This document shows positions 7,199 through 14,921 of a stretch of DNA of 64,000 bases, one piece after another. Position 1 is the stretch's first letter. Every line of letters begins with the position of its first letter. Source of the DNA: JAVBWI01 sp036677445 (GTDB lineage Bacteria > Bacillota > Clostridia > Christensenellales > CAG-138). The translations under genes were made by a program, and so were the position numbers. The DNA is taken from NCBI GenBank assembly GCA_036677445.1, contig JAVBWI010000003.1:1-64000 (forward strand). The letters are read 5' to 3'. The notes below the pieces were generated by a model that saw only the letters and a program-made list of their open reading frames with translations, was not told where the DNA came from and did not search any database.

Positions 7199-8281
7199 CT
7201 ACGGCCTGTATTCTCGCGCACGCTCCTCGCCGCGCAAAACGCGCAGTACGCCCTCCGCCAGCGCCAGCATTTCATCCTCGCCGGGGTATATGAACACCGG
7301 CGCGATCTGATCCACGTTTTCACGGATTTCGCCCGTAAAGCGGTTGCTGTAGGCTAAGCCGCCCGTAAGCACGATGGCGTCCACCCGGCCGCCCAGCACC
7401 GCGCACATGCCGCCGATTTCCTTGCTGACCTGGTACGCCATCGTCTCGAGCACCTGCGCGGCAAAAGAATCGCCATGCATGATCATGCGCTCCACCTCGC
7501 GCATATCGTTCGTGCCAAGATACCCCTGCATGCCGGAGCCCATCGTGACAAGATCCAGCATTTCCTTGTGCGTATATTCGCCCGAAAAGCACATATCGAT
7601 AATGGGAATGAGGGGAATGGAGCCGGAACGTTCCGGCGTGAACGGCCCCTCGCCCAGTATCGCGCTGTTCACGTCGATCACGCGCCCGTATCGGTGCGCG
7701 CCCACGGTAATGCCGCCGCCCATGTGCGCAACCACCATGCGCGCGGCTTCATATGGCTTGCCGATCTGCCCGGCAATTCGGCGCGCCACCGCCTTTGTGT
7801 TGAGCGCATGGAATGCGCACTGCCTCTCTATGCCGGGTATGCCGGAAAGCTTGGCGTTGGAACCGAGCTCATCCACCACAACGGGGTCGACGACAAAAGC
7901 GGGAATCCCGTTTTCCTGCCCGATTTGTTCGGCAATAATCCCGCCAAGGCAGGAAGCATGTACCGCGCTCGAATCACGGTAGAGATCCTTTAGAAGCCTT
8001 TCACCAATTCGGTAAACCCCTGATTCGATGGGCTTTAACAAACCGCCCCGGCCCACCACGGCGTGGATGGAAGAAAGGGAAATGCCTGCTTCGCCCAATG
8101 CATCGAGTATGAGGGAATAGCGCATGGACTTCTGCCCGATCGTCGTCTGAAACTCTTTGAGTTCCTCGCGGTCATGCCGGATCGTCCGATCCATCGTTTG
8201 TGTTTCATTATCGTACACGCTGAGTTTTGTGGAAGTCGACCCGGGATTGATGGCCAATATGCGATACACCGTTTCACGCAT
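7199..8281 (-). CDS. buk: Butyrate kinase
   Basis: A 360-residue member of the acetate/butyrate kinase family. It interconverts butyryl phosphate and ADP with butyrate and ATP, the last step of one butyrate route. Seen: the N-terminal phosphate loop RILAINPGSTSTKLSVY, the HALNTKAVARR and VVAHMGGGITVGAHRYGRVI signatures, and DAIVLTGGLAYS near the C-terminus. ATG 8281 has AGGGGG nine bases upstream; the in-frame ATG at 8290 abuts that site. It overlaps the upstream ACT gene. No phosphate butyryltransferase gene is in the window, so the kinase may instead serve branched-chain acids. Confidence 0.9.
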   Translation of the reverse strand: MRETVYRILAINPGSTSTKLSVYDNETQTMDRTIRHDREELKEFQTTIGQKSMRYSLILDALGEAGISLSSIHAVVGRGGLLKPIESGVYRIGERLLKDLYRDSSAVHASCLGGIIAEQIGQENGIPAFVVDPVVVDELGSNAKLSGIPGIERQCAFHALNTKAVARRIAGQIGKPYEAARMVVAHMGGGITVGAHRYGRVIDVNSAILGEGPFTPERSGSIPLIPIIDMCFSGEYTHKEMLDLVTMGSGMQGYLGTNDMREVERMIMHGDSFAAQVLETMAYQVSKEIGGMCAVLGGRVDAIVLTGGLAYSNRFTGEIRENVDQIAPVFIYPGEDEMLALAEGVLRVLRGEERAREYRP

Positions 8282-8768
8282 GCTCCGCATCCCCCTGATT
8301 CTTTTGCATATAGATGGGCCCCGACCGGATAGCTTGGGTGCTGCCCAGCTTCATGCACTCCCTGATGAAACCCTCCATGCAATCCCGCCTGCCCAGTATC
8401 TCAAAGAGAAGCTTATCGCCGGATTGGGATAGCTTCCGCGCGCCAAATTCCGCGGCGCACGAATGCAGCGCGGCAAACTGCTGCGTTTGCACCTGCACCA
8501 GCGCCGCCTCGGTGCTGTAGCAATCTTCTTCATCGCAAAAATCGATGCTGCGCACAAACTCAAGCTCCGTAAGCTTTTCGGCGACCTGCTTCGCGCCCGT
8601 GCCCCGCCCTTCGAGCAGGATGCTGATGGTGGTGACGTTCGGATCGATCGTCTCGTTTGCGCTGATGGAGCGCACATTCCAGCTCGTGCGCCGTATCAGC
8701 AGAGCGATTTGATCCAGTACGCCGGCTTTATTATCGACCGCTAAATGCACAACTTTGGATCGGTACAT
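8274..8768 (-). CDS. ACT-domain protein, IlvN/IlvH-like
   Basis: A 164-residue protein with an N-terminal ACT domain (about 1-75: VVHLAVDNKAGVLDQIALL, SISANETIDPNVTTISILLE) and a C-terminal part shaped like that of acetolactate synthase small subunits (about 80-155). Such subunits bind valine and control the large subunit. No large subunit is adjacent; instead the gene overlaps butyrate kinase by 8 bases. It may be a real IlvN encoded away from IlvB, or an amino-acid sensor tied to branched-chain fatty acid formation. The exact role is uncertain. Confidence 0.7.
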   Translation of the reverse strand: MYRSKVVHLAVDNKAGVLDQIALLIRRTSWNVRSISANETIDPNVTTISILLEGRGTGAKQVAEKLTELEFVRSIDFCDEEDCYSTEAALVQVQTQQFAALHSCAAEFGARKLSQSGDKLLFEILGRRDCMEGFIRECMKLGSTQAIRSGPIYMQKNQGDAEHA

Positions 8769-8914
8769 GCTTATTCCTCCTGTCGCTGTTTGGGGTTGTT
8801 TCGGCAGTGCGATGCAACCGCATGCGCCGGACGCGGGATGCGTTACCCGAACTTTTTATCATTTTAGCACAGTATTGTATTGGAAACAAAGCCTCTTCTC
8901 CATTGGCGGGCCTG

Positions 8915-10324
8915 CTATTGCATTACGTTTTCCAAGAGTACGGTTTTCAGCCTGTTTAGCCCCTGCTCCATTTCTTCCGGGCTAAGGTGCGCGTAGCCCA
9001 GAATTGCCTCGCCGCAGTGACTGCCCTTTACAATGGCGTGATCCTCCACCGGAATAATATTTACCCCCGCCTTTCGGATGCGCTCCATCAGCGCGGGCGA
9101 AAACTCCGCCCCCAAAAAGCGCGCCACCACATGCATGCCGGCGGCTTCGCCCAGTACGCTTATCTGGTTGGGGAAGTACGCCTGCAGCAGCGCAATAAGC
9201 GTATCCCGGCGCTTACGGTATACCCGCTTCATGCGCAATATGTGCCGCTCCAGCTCCCCACTTTCCAGAAAGTGCAGCAGCGCGAGCTGGTAAAGGGAAT
9301 TGGAATGGTGGTCATTCAGCCGTTTCCACTCCCTGCATTGTTCCACCAGCGGCCATGGCAGCACAAGGTAGCCCAACCGCAGGGATGGGAACAGTATTTT
9401 GCTGAAGGTGCCGAGGTAAATGGTACGTTTGCTTTCCAGCGCATACAGGGAATGGACGGGCAGGCCGCTGTATTGAAATTCGCTGTCGTAATCGTCCTCC
9501 ACAATATAGCATCCGGTCTGATCTGCATACCGAATCAGTTCCAGCCTTCTCTGGATGGACAGTATGCCGCCCATCGGAAACTGGTGCGACGGCGTCACGA
9601 AAAGTAATGCGGGCTTTCTGCCCGATGGCAGCAACGCGGGCTGAACGCCTTCTGAATCCACTGCGATGGGCATTATATTCCGGGTATGGTAGGAGAATAT
9701 CCTTTTGACGTTGCCGTTGGACGGGTCTTCCAGAAATACCTCGCTGTCCGCGCCGAGCAGGCACTTTGCGACCAAGGACAATCCCTGCTTTGCGCCCGCC
9801 GTAATGAGAATTTGGTCCGGATGGCAGCATATGCCGCGCGTCTTTTTTAAATATGCCGTAAGCGCGCGCCGCAGTTCCGGCCGTCCCTGCGGGTCGTCAT
9901 ATCCCAAAGCCGATACGGGCGCATCCAAAAACGCCTGCGCCGCAAGCCGGTTCCACTTACCGCGCGGAAACAGCTCCAGCGCGGGGGTACCGCTGTCAAA
10001 GCTGACCATGCCTTCCGGCAGCGGCCCGGAAAAAGCCGTCGCCCGGCAGTCAACGATCGTTTCCGGTTCCTTTCGAAGTTGCGCGCCGCTCCTTACAAAC
10101 ACGCCGGAGCCCGGTATGCCGGCGGTATAGCCTTCGGCAGTCAGCATGTCGTAAGCGGTGAGCACCGTATTCCTGGATACATTGAGCCCGCACGAAAGCT
10201 CCCGTGTGGAAGGCAGCCGTTCCCCCGCCCGCAGCTCACCGCTTAATATCATGGATCGTACCTGCTCATAAATCTGTTTTGCGATCGCATGCCCGGGTTC
10301 CCTTTGCACCGCTAACAACAGCAT
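8915..10324 (-). CDS. MocR/PdxR-type GntR regulator with aminotransferase domain
   Basis: A 469-residue fusion. Residues 10-75 are a GntR winged helix (AIAKQIYEQVRSMILSGELR, LPSTRELSCGLNVSRNTVL). Residues 105-460 are a fold-type I aminotransferase with the PLP lysine in TIYLGTFSKILFPSLRLGY and ITAGAKQGL near its start. ATG 10324 follows GGGAGGAGG; a TTG at 10354 is less likely. It is divergent from an EamA exporter gene, with ACCGGT repeats between them, so it probably controls that exporter in response to PLP or an amino acid. Confidence 0.85.
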   Translation of the reverse strand: MLLLAVQREPGHAIAKQIYEQVRSMILSGELRAGERLPSTRELSCGLNVSRNTVLTAYDMLTAEGYTAGIPGSGVFVRSGAQLRKEPETIVDCRATAFSGPLPEGMVSFDSGTPALELFPRGKWNRLAAQAFLDAPVSALGYDDPQGRPELRRALTAYLKKTRGICCHPDQILITAGAKQGLSLVAKCLLGADSEVFLEDPSNGNVKRIFSYHTRNIMPIAVDSEGVQPALLPSGRKPALLFVTPSHQFPMGGILSIQRRLELIRYADQTGCYIVEDDYDSEFQYSGLPVHSLYALESKRTIYLGTFSKILFPSLRLGYLVLPWPLVEQCREWKRLNDHHSNSLYQLALLHFLESGELERHILRMKRVYRKRRDTLIALLQAYFPNQISVLGEAAGMHVVARFLGAEFSPALMERIRKAGVNIIPVEDHAIVKGSHCGEAILGYAHLSPEEMEQGLNRLKTVLLENVMQ

Positions 10325-10368
10325 ACCGCGACCTCCTCCCGGCAACCGGCTCAATGAAACTTTTTGTT

Positions 10369-10392
10369 AACCGGTACTTTTTTCGACCGGTT
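10369..10392. promoter_or_regulatory. Direct-repeat operator for the MocR regulator
   Basis: AACCGGT (10369-10375) and GACCGGTT (10385-10392) repeat the ACCGGT core with 16-base spacing. A weaker AACCGG copy lies at 10344-10349. Direct repeats in a divergent intergenic region are typical of MocR-family operators. Binding is inferred. Confidence 0.5.
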
Positions 10393-10444
10393 TTTCGTGG
10401 TTCAATTGTAACGTGCCTGCAATGCAAATACAAGGAGCGCAGTT

Positions 10445-11347
10445 ATGAAGTGGAAGGACAGCTTTCATCCCTATGCGATAATCACCATCGTGTTCTGGTC
10501 GCTTGCCTATGTTTTCACACGCCTGGCGCTGCGCTACTTTTCCCCTCTTTCGCTGGGCTTTCTGCGATACATCACGGCATCCCTGACGCTTGCAATCGTC
10601 GCATTCGCCTCAAAAATGAAGCCTCCGCACAAAGCCGACCTGCCGTATTTCTTCGCATCCGGCGCTCTGGGCTTTTTTCTGTACATGATCGCGTTCAACA
10701 AGGGGTCTGAAACGGTAACCGCCGCTACGGGCAGCGTTATCATCGCCACGGTTCCGGTCATGACAGCGCTCTTTGCCGGCATATTCTGCAAAGAAAAGCT
10801 GTCTCCCACACAGTGGATTGCGATCGGCGTGGAATTTGCGGGAATATTGGTTTTGACCATGCTGAACGGCGGGTTTACGGTCAATACGGGGGTGCTCTGG
10901 CTGCTGCTTGCGGCTGTGGCGCTTAGCGGCTATAATGTATTGCAACGGAAGTTAACAAAAACCTATTCCGCACTGCAAGCCTCCACATTCAGCATCTTTT
11001 CGGGAACATCGCTGCTGTGCATATTCGCGCCCGCATCGGCAGGCGAATTGCGGCAGGCCCCTGGTATACAGTTCCTCTATATCGCGGTGCTCGGCATCTT
11101 TTCCAGCGCAATCGCCTATGCGGCATGGTCCAAAGCATTTTCTAAAGCAAGCAAGGCCTCGCAGGTCAGCAATTATATGTTCGTCACGCCGTGTTTAACA
11201 AGCCTGCTGGGATTCCTGCTTGCAAACGAATGCCCGGATGCGCCCACTATCATCGGCGGAACCGTTATTCTATTTGGCGTACTGCTATTTCATCATGGAG
11301 GAAAAGCATATGAACGGACTCGTGATCAGAAAGGTATCGGCGGCTGA
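10445..11347 (+). CDS. EamA/DMT-family transporter
   Basis: A 300-residue protein with ten predicted membrane segments in two EamA repeats (about 10-140 and 150-285). Typical pieces are LGFLRYITASLTLAIV, ATGSVIIATVPVMTALFAGI and the second-repeat YAAWSKAFSKASKASQVSNY. Members export amino acids and small metabolites. ATG 10445 follows AAGGAGC. The divergent MocR gene suggests control by PLP or an amino acid. Its 3' end overlaps the start of the GNAT gene by 38 bases, so the two are co-transcribed. Confidence 0.8.
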   Translation: MKWKDSFHPYAIITIVFWSLAYVFTRLALRYFSPLSLGFLRYITASLTLAIVAFASKMKPPHKADLPYFFASGALGFFLYMIAFNKGSETVTAATGSVIIATVPVMTALFAGIFCKEKLSPTQWIAIGVEFAGILVLTMLNGGFTVNTGVLWLLLAAVALSGYNVLQRKLTKTYSALQASTFSIFSGTSLLCIFAPASAGELRQAPGIQFLYIAVLGIFSSAIAYAAWSKAFSKASKASQVSNYMFVTPCLTSLLGFLLANECPDAPTIIGGTVILFGVLLFHHGGKAYERTRDQKGIGG

Positions 11348-11804
11348 ACTGGACGCTTGCGCGGGCATAATTCGCGAAGGCTTTTTGACGGTGGCGCGCG
11401 ACTTCGGCCTGACGCAGGAGAATTGCCCCACCAACGGCGCGTTTTTACAAGTTGACCGGCTTATTGCCGAAAGGGAAAAAGGCATCGCCCAATACGGGCT
11501 CTATCACGAAGGAGACCTGATCGGCTTTATGCAGCTTGAGCAAAAAAGCGCCGAACTGTACATATTGGAAAAGCTGGCCGTACTGCCCCCATTCCGCCAT
11601 CTGGGGTATGGAAAGCTGCTGCTGGACTTCGCGAAAGAGGAAGTCGGAAGATTGGGCGGCAGTAAAATCAGTATCGGCATTATAGAAGAAAACACGCAGT
11701 TAAAAAATTGGTACCTGCAAAACGGCTTTGCCCATACAGGAACAAAGGTATTTGCGCATTTGCCGTTTACGGTCGGGTTTATGGAATGGGCGGTGCTGCC
11801 GTAA
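11310..11804 (+). CDS. GNAT-family N-acetyltransferase
   Basis: A 164-residue single-domain GNAT enzyme. ATG 11310 lies just after GGAGG, inside the end of the EamA gene. The acetyl-CoA motif is clear: LEKLAVLPPFRHLGYGKLLL (about 83-102), with the R/QxxGxG pattern as RHLGYG. The end NTQLKNWYLQNGFAHTGTKVF is the common C-terminal strand-helix. Overlap with the exporter suggests both act on the same compound, by acetylation and export, as in some detoxification pairs; this is inference. Confidence 0.75.
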   Translation: MNGLVIRKVSAAELDACAGIIREGFLTVARDFGLTQENCPTNGAFLQVDRLIAEREKGIAQYGLYHEGDLIGFMQLEQKSAELYILEKLAVLPPFRHLGYGKLLLDFAKEEVGRLGGSKISIGIIEENTQLKNWYLQNGFAHTGTKVFAHLPFTVGFMEWAVLP

Positions 11805-11917
11805 ATACGTTCTAAAAAGAACCGTACGGCAGGAGTATAAATCCCATATAATCAACATGAGATCGCCGGCCCGCCTCATATACTATGGATAACAAATACA
11901 TCCATAGAAGGTGAAGT

Positions 11918-13102
11918 ATGGCAACGCGTCCTCCCATTCTCCTTGCAGGAGATACGATCGGAATCGTCACATTGGGCAGCCCGCTGGAGGCCACTTCTAT
12001 AGACGCCGGAATCATCATGCTCAGGAGCATGGGCTTCAATGTGGTGGTGGGCAATTATGCCTATTCCTACGCCGGTTACCTCGCGGCGACCGAAGAGCAG
12101 CGGGCTTCGGATTTAATGAGCATGTTCGAAAACCCCGCCGTCAAGGCCATCATCCCCACCCGCGGCGGCGTAGGCGTCGCGGGGATATTGCCATACCTGG
12201 ATTACGAGTACATCGCCGAGCACCCGAAAATCATCACCGGCTACAGCGATGTGACCGTTTTATTGAATGTGCTGATGCAGTATTCCAATCTCATCACATT
12301 CCATAGCCTGATGCTGATCGATTTTCGGCCGAACACCCCGGCATACAATTACAATCAGTTTTTTGCCGTTACCTCCACGACGACGGCACCCCGGCAAATA
12401 CAAAACCCGCCGGGCATGACCCTCATGAGCCGGATCGCGGGAAATGTGACCGGCCCTGTAGTCGGCGGCAACCTTACCTCCTTTGTGGATACCCTCGGGA
12501 CTCCGTACGAGATCGACACAAGAGGAAGAATCCTCTTTCTGGAGGATACGCACGAACCCATCAATACCATTTACCGGTATATCAACAGCCTGCGGCTGGC
12601 GGGAAAATTCGACGACTGCATCGGCGTTCTCATGGGGGAATGCACCAACTGCCCCATCGCCTACGGCAAGGATTACGAGAGCCTCATTCAGGAGGTGATC
12701 GTACCCTTGGGCAAGCCGCTGATGACAAACCTGGCATCCGGCCACGGCTATTTCAAGGCGGCGATTCCTTTGGGGGCGGTGCTCAACATGAACACATTCC
12801 TCAATACGCTCACCATTATGGAACCGACGGTCACCCCGGTAGATACGGCGCCGTCACAGCCCATGCAGCCCACACGACCCACGCAGCCTACGCAACCCAC
12901 GCAGCCTACACAACCCACGCAGCCTACGCAACCCACGCAGCCTACGCAACCCACGCAGCCTACGCAACCCACGCAGCCTACACAGCCGCCTCAACCCACG
13001 CAGCCTACGCAACCTACACAGCCGCCGCAGCCGGCACCGCAGCAACCGGCACAGCAACTGGCGCAGCGGCCGCCGCAACGAACGCTGCAGCGACCGATAT
13101 AA
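11918..13102 (+). CDS. S66-family LD-carboxypeptidase with PTQ-repeat tail
   Basis: A 394-residue protein. Residues 1-300 match the S66 (LdcA/MccF) fold: IIPTRGGVGVAGILPYLDYE, then ITGYSDVTVLL with the nucleophile serine, FLEDTHEPINTIYRYI with the catalytic glutamate, and NLASGHGYFKAAIPLGA with the catalytic histidine. S66 enzymes cleave LD-peptide bonds in muropeptides or inactivate microcin-like compounds. Residues about 313-394 are a P/T/Q tail of repeating PTQ units, ending PPQRTLQRPI. No signal peptide is seen, so the enzyme should be cytoplasmic. An inverted repeat CTATGGAT/ATCCATAG (11883-11907) lies just before the ribosome site. Confidence 0.8.
   Translation: MATRPPILLAGDTIGIVTLGSPLEATSIDAGIIMLRSMGFNVVVGNYAYSYAGYLAATEEQRASDLMSMFENPAVKAIIPTRGGVGVAGILPYLDYEYIAEHPKIITGYSDVTVLLNVLMQYSNLITFHSLMLIDFRPNTPAYNYNQFFAVTSTTTAPRQIQNPPGMTLMSRIAGNVTGPVVGGNLTSFVDTLGTPYEIDTRGRILFLEDTHEPINTIYRYINSLRLAGKFDDCIGVLMGECTNCPIAYGKDYESLIQEVIVPLGKPLMTNLASGHGYFKAAIPLGAVLNMNTFLNTLTIMEPTVTPVDTAPSQPMQPTRPTQPTQPTQPTQPTQPTQPTQPTQPTQPTQPTQPTQPPQPTQPTQPTQPPQPAPQQPAQQLAQRPPQRTLQRPI
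12857..13041 (+). repeat. Tandem repeat encoding (PTQ)n
   Basis: Near-identical 18-base units (CAGCCTACGCAACCCACG and variants) repeat about seven times, then become CAG/CCG-rich. They encode PTQPTQ in register with the S66 gene. Such repeats can change length by slippage or recombination without shifting the frame. Confidence 0.9.
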
Positions 13103-13771
13103 TTATCCCGCGTATACCTGCTTAGTGCCTGTAACCGCCTGCTCCGAAAAGGCACGGATACAGGCTTCTGTTTCGTTCAGGTGCCGGTATACAAGCTCTT
13201 CCCGTATTCCCGCCGGGGCGTATACCGTATACAGCGCCCGCTGCGTGCCTTCGTCGATACAGGTGCGCGCGTCCGGCCCGCGCAATATGCTGGAAATGGG
13301 CGCTTCCCCGTCCGTAATGCAATAATCCCGCGGGACCGCGCATACGTCCCTGCCGCTTAGCGTGGTATAGCTTTCCTCCCCCGTCGCCTGCTCCAGCCGC
13401 AGGGGGAACCGGAGCTTATCCAGATCGTGCCCCGCCGTGAGCAGCATGCTGCTTAACTCGGCGATAAACATGGCGGCTACGAGGGGCAGCCCGCCGGGCA
13501 TGGATTTCCCCTTCAAAACGGATTCCAACTGGGGCAGCACATGGTAGGTGTACCCGAATTTCTTGTAGTACGCGACATATACATCCATGGGGTGCAGTTC
13601 CTTAAGCACGCTGCGCGCCATTTGCCCGTACTTTTCCCGGAGCGTTTCTTCACAGCCGCGCTGCAGGGCAGCCAGCTTTTCCGAAACGGCGCCGCGTACG
13701 TTTTCCATAACCAATACGCCAAGCAAACATCCCCGGGCGTTCATTTGTATATCATATTGCACGGTTTTCAT
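13103..13771 (-). CDS. B3/B4-domain protein (PheT editing-domain relative)
   Basis: A 222-residue protein resembling stand-alone B3/B4 domain proteins, related to the editing region of phenylalanyl-tRNA synthetase beta chain. Family-like pieces are HPMDVYVAYYKKFGYTYHVLP, LPLVAAMFIAELSSMLLTAG, GHDLDKLRFPL, and SILRGPDARTCIDEGTQRAL. Many stand-alone forms act or are thought to act on misacylated tRNA or free amino acids. Its stop codon touches that of the S66 gene (13100-13105), with no terminator between. The function is not certain. Confidence 0.6.
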   Translation of the reverse strand: MKTVQYDIQMNARGCLLGVLVMENVRGAVSEKLAALQRGCEETLREKYGQMARSVLKELHPMDVYVAYYKKFGYTYHVLPQLESVLKGKSMPGGLPLVAAMFIAELSSMLLTAGHDLDKLRFPLRLEQATGEESYTTLSGRDVCAVPRDYCITDGEAPISSILRGPDARTCIDEGTQRALYTVYAPAGIREELVYRHLNETEACIRAFSEQAVTGTKQVYAG

Positions 13772-13785
13772 CCATCCTTTCCTTT

Positions 13786-13896
13786 ATGCGTCAGGTCGCA
13801 CTGATCGTACTGCTGGAGCATATGGGCAGCTTCGTGCCCGCGGAAGAAGCCCGCATCTGCATTACTGACCGCTTATGGAAATCGTATCATAAATGA
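13786..13896 (+). pseudogene. mutS: MutS fragment
   Basis: Thirty-six codons from ATG 13786 read MRQVALIVLLEHMGSFVPAE, then EARICITDRLW and a stop. This matches the conserved MutS stretch just after the Walker A motif (YMRQVALIVLMAQIGSFVPA, then SARIGIVDRIFTRVGA). Nothing of the rest of MutS is present on either side. The next bases stay open in another frame (about 13883-13995), but I could not assign that product. It is probably a scar of a larger gene lost by rearrangement. Confidence 0.6.
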
Positions 13897-13984
13897 AGAG
13901 TATAAAAAAGAGGCATTTCGGATTGACCGCGCAGCGCAGCCGGCCATTTTTGACGCGTTGTTTTTGGCATACCAGCCCTACCGC

Positions 13985-14896
13985 CTAAAACCATTTATGC
14001 TTTTTGAAATAGGAAATACAGAATATGACCACCGCCGCGCACAGCAGGATGACCAGGGGATAGCTCCCCGCCCAGGCATACTCCGGCATTTGAAGATTCA
14101 TGCCGTACCAGCCTACGATTAATGTAAGGGGCAGGAATATGGCCGTAATGACGGTGAATATCTTCATGATGTTGTTGAGGCTGATATCCACCTCCGCCTG
14201 GTAGGATTCGCGCACCTGCGTCACATAATCCCGCAGGTTGAGCACGCTGTGGTACAGCCTGTCGACACGCCCGGCATAAAGCCTGAACCGTATTTCATAT
14301 CCCTCAAAGTGGCCCTGCTCGCTTTCCTGCATGGCGTCGAGCACGTTCATCAGCTGCTCATAATAGCGCTTAAGTCCCATCAGCTTGCGCCTTAAAGCAA
14401 TGATCTCCCTGACGCAATCCCGCTTTTTGGTGGTGAGCAGCGCGTTCTCCAGCTCCGTAATCTCCATTTCGATGTTCTGGTGCAGCTCCACATGCTTTGC
14501 GGTCAGCTTTTCCATAAAACCGTAGAGTATCCGGCTTAATGAAGCGTTCTGTTCCGGAATTGCCTCCAGTATGGTCTTTTCCAGGGCGGCCGCGTCCTTG
14601 CTTACAAAAACCAAAAGGTTATTGCGTACACAGATGCAGGCCTTTTCCGGCGGCGCCCCAAGCAGCCTGCTGTTGAAGGCATGCAGGTTGAGGTAGTCCG
14701 TGCCCTCGTGCGTTTCGAACGTGTTGGCCGTAGTATCCCCGCATTCCAGAAGCTCTTTTTCGTTGAGCGCCAGCGCCTCTGCAATGCGCGGGATGGCCTC
14801 CGGGCCAAACACGCCAAAGTATTGCCCGGAAGAATCCAACTCCGGCTCCGGCAGCGGCTCCGGCCGCACAATGCCATTCTCCAAACGATACAGCAC
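13985..14896 (-). CDS. corA: CorA-family divalent cation transporter
   Basis: A 303-residue protein. GTG 14896 with GAGG eight bases upstream is chosen; an ATG at 14968 would overlap the tex gene by 47 bases. The N-terminal cytoplasmic domain and long helices (about 130-240) are followed by two C-terminal membrane segments. The family signature is present as IVGWYGMNLQMPEY (YGMN loop, about 265-278), and the C-terminus is basic (YFKKHKWF). CorA proteins are Mg2+ channels, some moving Co2+ or Ni2+. It lies directly after tex. Confidence 0.85.
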   Translation of the reverse strand: MLYRLENGIVRPEPLPEPELDSSGQYFGVFGPEAIPRIAEALALNEKELLECGDTTANTFETHEGTDYLNLHAFNSRLLGAPPEKACICVRNNLLVFVSKDAAALEKTILEAIPEQNASLSRILYGFMEKLTAKHVELHQNIEMEITELENALLTTKKRDCVREIIALRRKLMGLKRYYEQLMNVLDAMQESEQGHFEGYEIRFRLYAGRVDRLYHSVLNLRDYVTQVRESYQAEVDISLNNIMKIFTVITAIFLPLTLIVGWYGMNLQMPEYAWAGSYPLVILLCAAVVIFCISYFKKHKWF

Positions 14897-14921
14897 TGCT
14901 TTTACCTCGTTTTTTCGTTGT

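Noticed and set aside
12857..13041. Regular repeats that could suggest a CRISPR array.
   Set aside because: They are 18-base in-frame coding units without unique spacers.
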